Below are positions 61,486-64,000 of a stretch of 64,000 nucleotides of DNA, piece by piece. The DNA is taken from the NCBI GenBank assembly GCA_019925105.1, contig JAHGAU010000001.1, positions 1,426,001 to 1,490,000 of the forward strand, given 5' to 3'. The DNA comes from Niebla homalea. Its lineage: Eukaryota; Ascomycota; Lecanoromycetes; Lecanorales; Ramalinaceae. Positions within the stretch are counted from its first letter, which is position 1. Every line of letters starts with the position of its first letter. The notes beneath the pieces are model-generated. The model did no database searches. It was given only the letters and a program-made list of their open reading frames with translations, and was not told the DNA's origin. The position numbers and the translations under genes are program-made.

Positions 61486-63644
61486 TTAGGGCTCCTCTCC
61501 CTCTTCGTAGATCTTCACCTGATCCGAGTACTCACGAATCCGGGAGACAAAGTTCTCCTCGATCTGGTCACCCTTGCCGCCCGCGACCCGAAGGATCAGA
61601 TCATTGAGGGAAGATCTTCCCAGAATATCCACATGTTCACCTTTAATGTGATAACGTCAGGATGCAGCCATAGTATGATTATTTTGGGAAGGGGGGCTTC
61701 TTACCAGTATTGGGACCTCCCCTCGGACTGAACCGATCTGGCTCATGCCGCATCTCTGTTTCAGAATCGTCCAGGTTAGCCGTTCCACACACATTCTAGA
61801 GATCATTTGAGATGTGGGTGTGACCATGGGGCGGAAACGATCACTGGGATTTTTTGCATTAATCTCTCGCGAAATTTTTGCAACCCAAATCTCTGACAAA
61901 GACCGGGATGGGTACTTACCGTACACCTTGACTTTGATCCCGGCGGGATTGAATCGTTTAATCTTCCACCCCTTGGCGCACATGTATCCATTGCTCAAGA
62001 GCGGCACAGTGCCGTCGCCCTCGCCCTGCACGACTCCGTGATCGATGACTCCTTCCGTCAAGTCAGTGTCGATTGTCATGTTTAATTTGCCCAAGGGTTC
62101 TCGATGTTTGCGGTAGAAGAAAGAGCGCTCGGTAGCTTTGCCGACGCCGTAGAAGCAGTAGATTTTCAGACCGGGGGCAAGGGGCAGCCGACTTTCGAGC
62201 GGATTGATCCACTTAGATGGGTCATGCTCATTGGCCTCAACTTCAGCATTAGTATGGGCAACACCATCTGAGTAGTTTTCCAGGATCTGCTTCTGATACC
62301 AGTCTTCTCCGTGGTCGATCAGATACTGTATAGATTGTTCCATGGTCATGTTGCCCATTGATCTTGTAGAATTGCCCTTTTGGAAGTTGATAAACTTACC
62401 ATAGCTGATGTTCTGCCCTGGGGCATCGTCAGGAGCCCACGTTTCGTTTCCCCAGACGGCGTTGCCTCCTTTTGGCAAGAGTGAAGCGACACCTGGCATC
62501 GAGCGGAAGATCTCGACTCGTTCATGTCTCGCGAAGAACTTTTCAAGACCATAAACTGCGAAGGCGTTGAGCTGTGCTGTGTCTTTCATCTCACCCGAGA
62601 GACTTGCAGGAAGACCTTTGAGGGCTCCGAGAAGAGATCCACTGATGTTTATCCAAGCCTCGACGTGCTTCTCCACCCAGCCTGGACCAGCATGGGTTTC
62701 GACCCAATGGAGAAAGTAGAAAAGCACCTGAGATCCCATGCTGTGAGAGATGAGGATAGGTTTCTCACCCGAGGACTGCAGGGCCAATTCAATGTGTGCG
62801 CGGAGTCGAGAGAAGTAGTGATCCCTATGCTCAAGGTTAGCATACGACAGCCGCCAGTCGTAAGCCGCTGTGAAGGCATTTGAAGGGTCGTAGCCCAATG
62901 TGGCGAGGTTCTCCAAGATCTTGCTCCATATCCAATATCCTGCAATGAAGAAGTCGGCAGCGTCAAACCCCTGAGCGGCCCTGAGTTTAATCCCCGGTGG
63001 ATCCAACCCAGTATGCTTGTCCAGAACGATGTGCTTCAGCCACCCGGCCCTGTCCAGCACGAGAGCACTCATCATGCTCCAGCTGCCCCAAAGTCGTTTC
63101 CTGAAATACTGCCTCGAACCTTCTTCCGTGCCCCAACTCTCCAGCCCGGTGGAAACAACCCCTGGTATCATGATGACGGGATGCTTGGCTCTCACCCCTT
63201 GCGAATGCAGGTGTAGGCCAACAGAGAAGGAATTGTAATTGACAGCCTCTCTTTCATGCCTCTGTTCAAGTCAGGATCTGCATCAGCTTCAGCTTGTGAC
63301 CCACCGTCTCTGGCTCAAAGGGTAATGAAGCTTACAGTAAGGTCCTTCGCATCCTTCACGATGCCAGCTGGAACGACATCGATCAGCGAGTCCAGGTTGA
63401 AGTCCACCAGACCCTCCAGGTTGATCACATCATTGCGTTGGGCAAAGAATGCGGCCAGAACGACACCAAAGAGGCCGCCGAGCCCGAAAATTCTCCATGT
63501 TGACCGTCTCTTTCTTTTGCTCTTCAGGTACTCGAGCTGTTTTTGGGGGATGACAGTCACCGGCTCGCCGTCCTTTGCGGGAGAAGGATCTCGGGATGGG
63601 TCGGTGGACGAGTCGCCGAGCATACGCCTGCGTAAGGTTGACAT
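61486..63644 (-). CDS. LRO1: Phospholipid:diacylglycerol acyltransferase (PDAT, Lro1 type)
   Basis: Makes triacylglycerol by moving an acyl group from a phospholipid to diacylglycerol, at the ER. Minus-strand exons: 63644-63336, 63261-61920, 61755-61705, 61640-61486; 618 aa. Exon 1 has a basic cytosolic tail (KSKRKRRSTWR) and one transmembrane segment (IFGLGGLFGVVLAAFFA). Exon 2 has HPVIMIPGVVSTGLESWGT, the catalytic Ser in ISHSMGSQV, and the catalytic Asp in GEGDGTVPLLS. The 51-nt exon 3 reads EMRHEPDRFSPRGGPNT. Exon 4 carries the catalytic His in EHVDILGRSSLNDLILR and ends EEGEEP. Skipping the two last introns would give a wrong, His-less C-terminus. The start is the ATG at 63644; the open frame three codons upstream begins only with TTG. 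Confidence 0.95.
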
Positions 63645-63975
63645 GGCGGACAATGTATCATTGCAGGCACTGACTCGCTCAAGGGGCCCTTTGCAACTGG
63701 ACCAGATTTGGATATGACCAACTGGCTTACCGTCGTTGATAGGTAGACAAAACGATGACGACGGTTGGCGGGCTTCTCAGCCGCGACTTCCCGCACTTTC
63801 TCCGCTTTTTGGTGCGTAACTGATCGCTACGCACAGCGTACATTGGGGACCACCGCACTGGGGAACCCCACGCAACAACAGGCCACCTTCTGTCCCACCC
63901 GACAAACCTAACCTTTTTGTCTACCGCAAATCATCTTCCAAGTTGGTCACCTATGGGGGAGAATAGTGTGGGGCA
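63645..63975. promoter_or_regulatory. Upstream region of LRO1, probably shared with a divergent gene
   Basis: About 330 bp before the window edge gene start; promoter of LRO1 and possibly of the gene beginning at 63976. No specific motif recognised. Confidence 0.35.
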
Positions 63976-64000
63976 ATGAGTGGCGACAAGCAGCAGAAAG
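63976..64000 (+). CDS. Possible start of a divergent gene, cut by the window edge
   Basis: ATG followed by codons for MSGDKQQK, then the window ends. The position, head to head with LRO1, fits a gene start, but 25 bases cannot prove it. Confidence 0.25.

Noticed and set aside
62355..62400. Possible extra intron in LRO1 starting at a gtaagt
   Set aside because: The read-through SYGKFINFQKGNST fits the family pattern at this point, and the frame is open.

Overview
The window is nuclear DNA of a filamentous ascomycete (Pezizomycotina). The reasons are genes split by short introns (about 47-160 nt, many with a CTAAC/CTGAC-type branch site), typical single-copy fungal housekeeping genes, and one very AT-rich block in which every coding frame has been destroyed in the way repeat-induced point mutation (RIP) destroys repeats. 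I cannot name the species.

Left gene block (1-17096). A chitin-synthase activator of the Skt5/Chs4 type (start outside the window, last exon only 12 nt) is followed by a Hop2 meiotic recombination factor, the exportin Msn5, a complex I subunit of the NDUFA13/B16.6 type (minus), the Fe-S helicase Chl1, a two-finger CCCH protein (minus) and ribosomal protein L28/uL15 (minus). These are ordinary conserved genes. Exon structures were worked out by reading splice sites and reading-frame continuity.

AT-rich island (17097-50286, 33.2 kb). No reading frame of 60 codons survives here. The whole island is one insertion: a Copia-type LTR retrotransposon with 152-bp LTRs at its two edges and a 5-bp target duplication (ACGTG). 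Inside it sits a tandem Gypsy element (three 216-bp LTRs around two internal regions, target duplication TACCC). Inside that is a LINE of the Tad type (target duplication tattaattata), and inside that a second Gypsy element (360-bp LTRs, target duplication ATCTA). A 185-bp solo LTR (target duplication ATTAA) without RIP damage lies in the Copia portion. This gives a readable order of events: Copia, Gypsy A, LINE, Gypsy B, with RIP acting on all of them and the solo LTR probably last. The island ends 122 bp upstream of the rpl28 start codon.

Right gene block (50287-64000). A UDP-glucose:glycoprotein glucosyltransferase ending in KDEL (minus), a PhzF-family protein (plus, divergent), a 2.9-kb stretch with no supported gene, a fungal-specific protein of unknown function, and the Lro1-type phospholipid:diacylglycerol acyltransferase (minus). 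A possible start codon of a divergent gene lies at the extreme right edge.

No biosynthetic cluster, CRISPR array, tRNA or rRNA was seen. The nested, RIP-killed retroelement stack, and its position in the promoter of a ribosomal protein gene, is the unusual part of the window.
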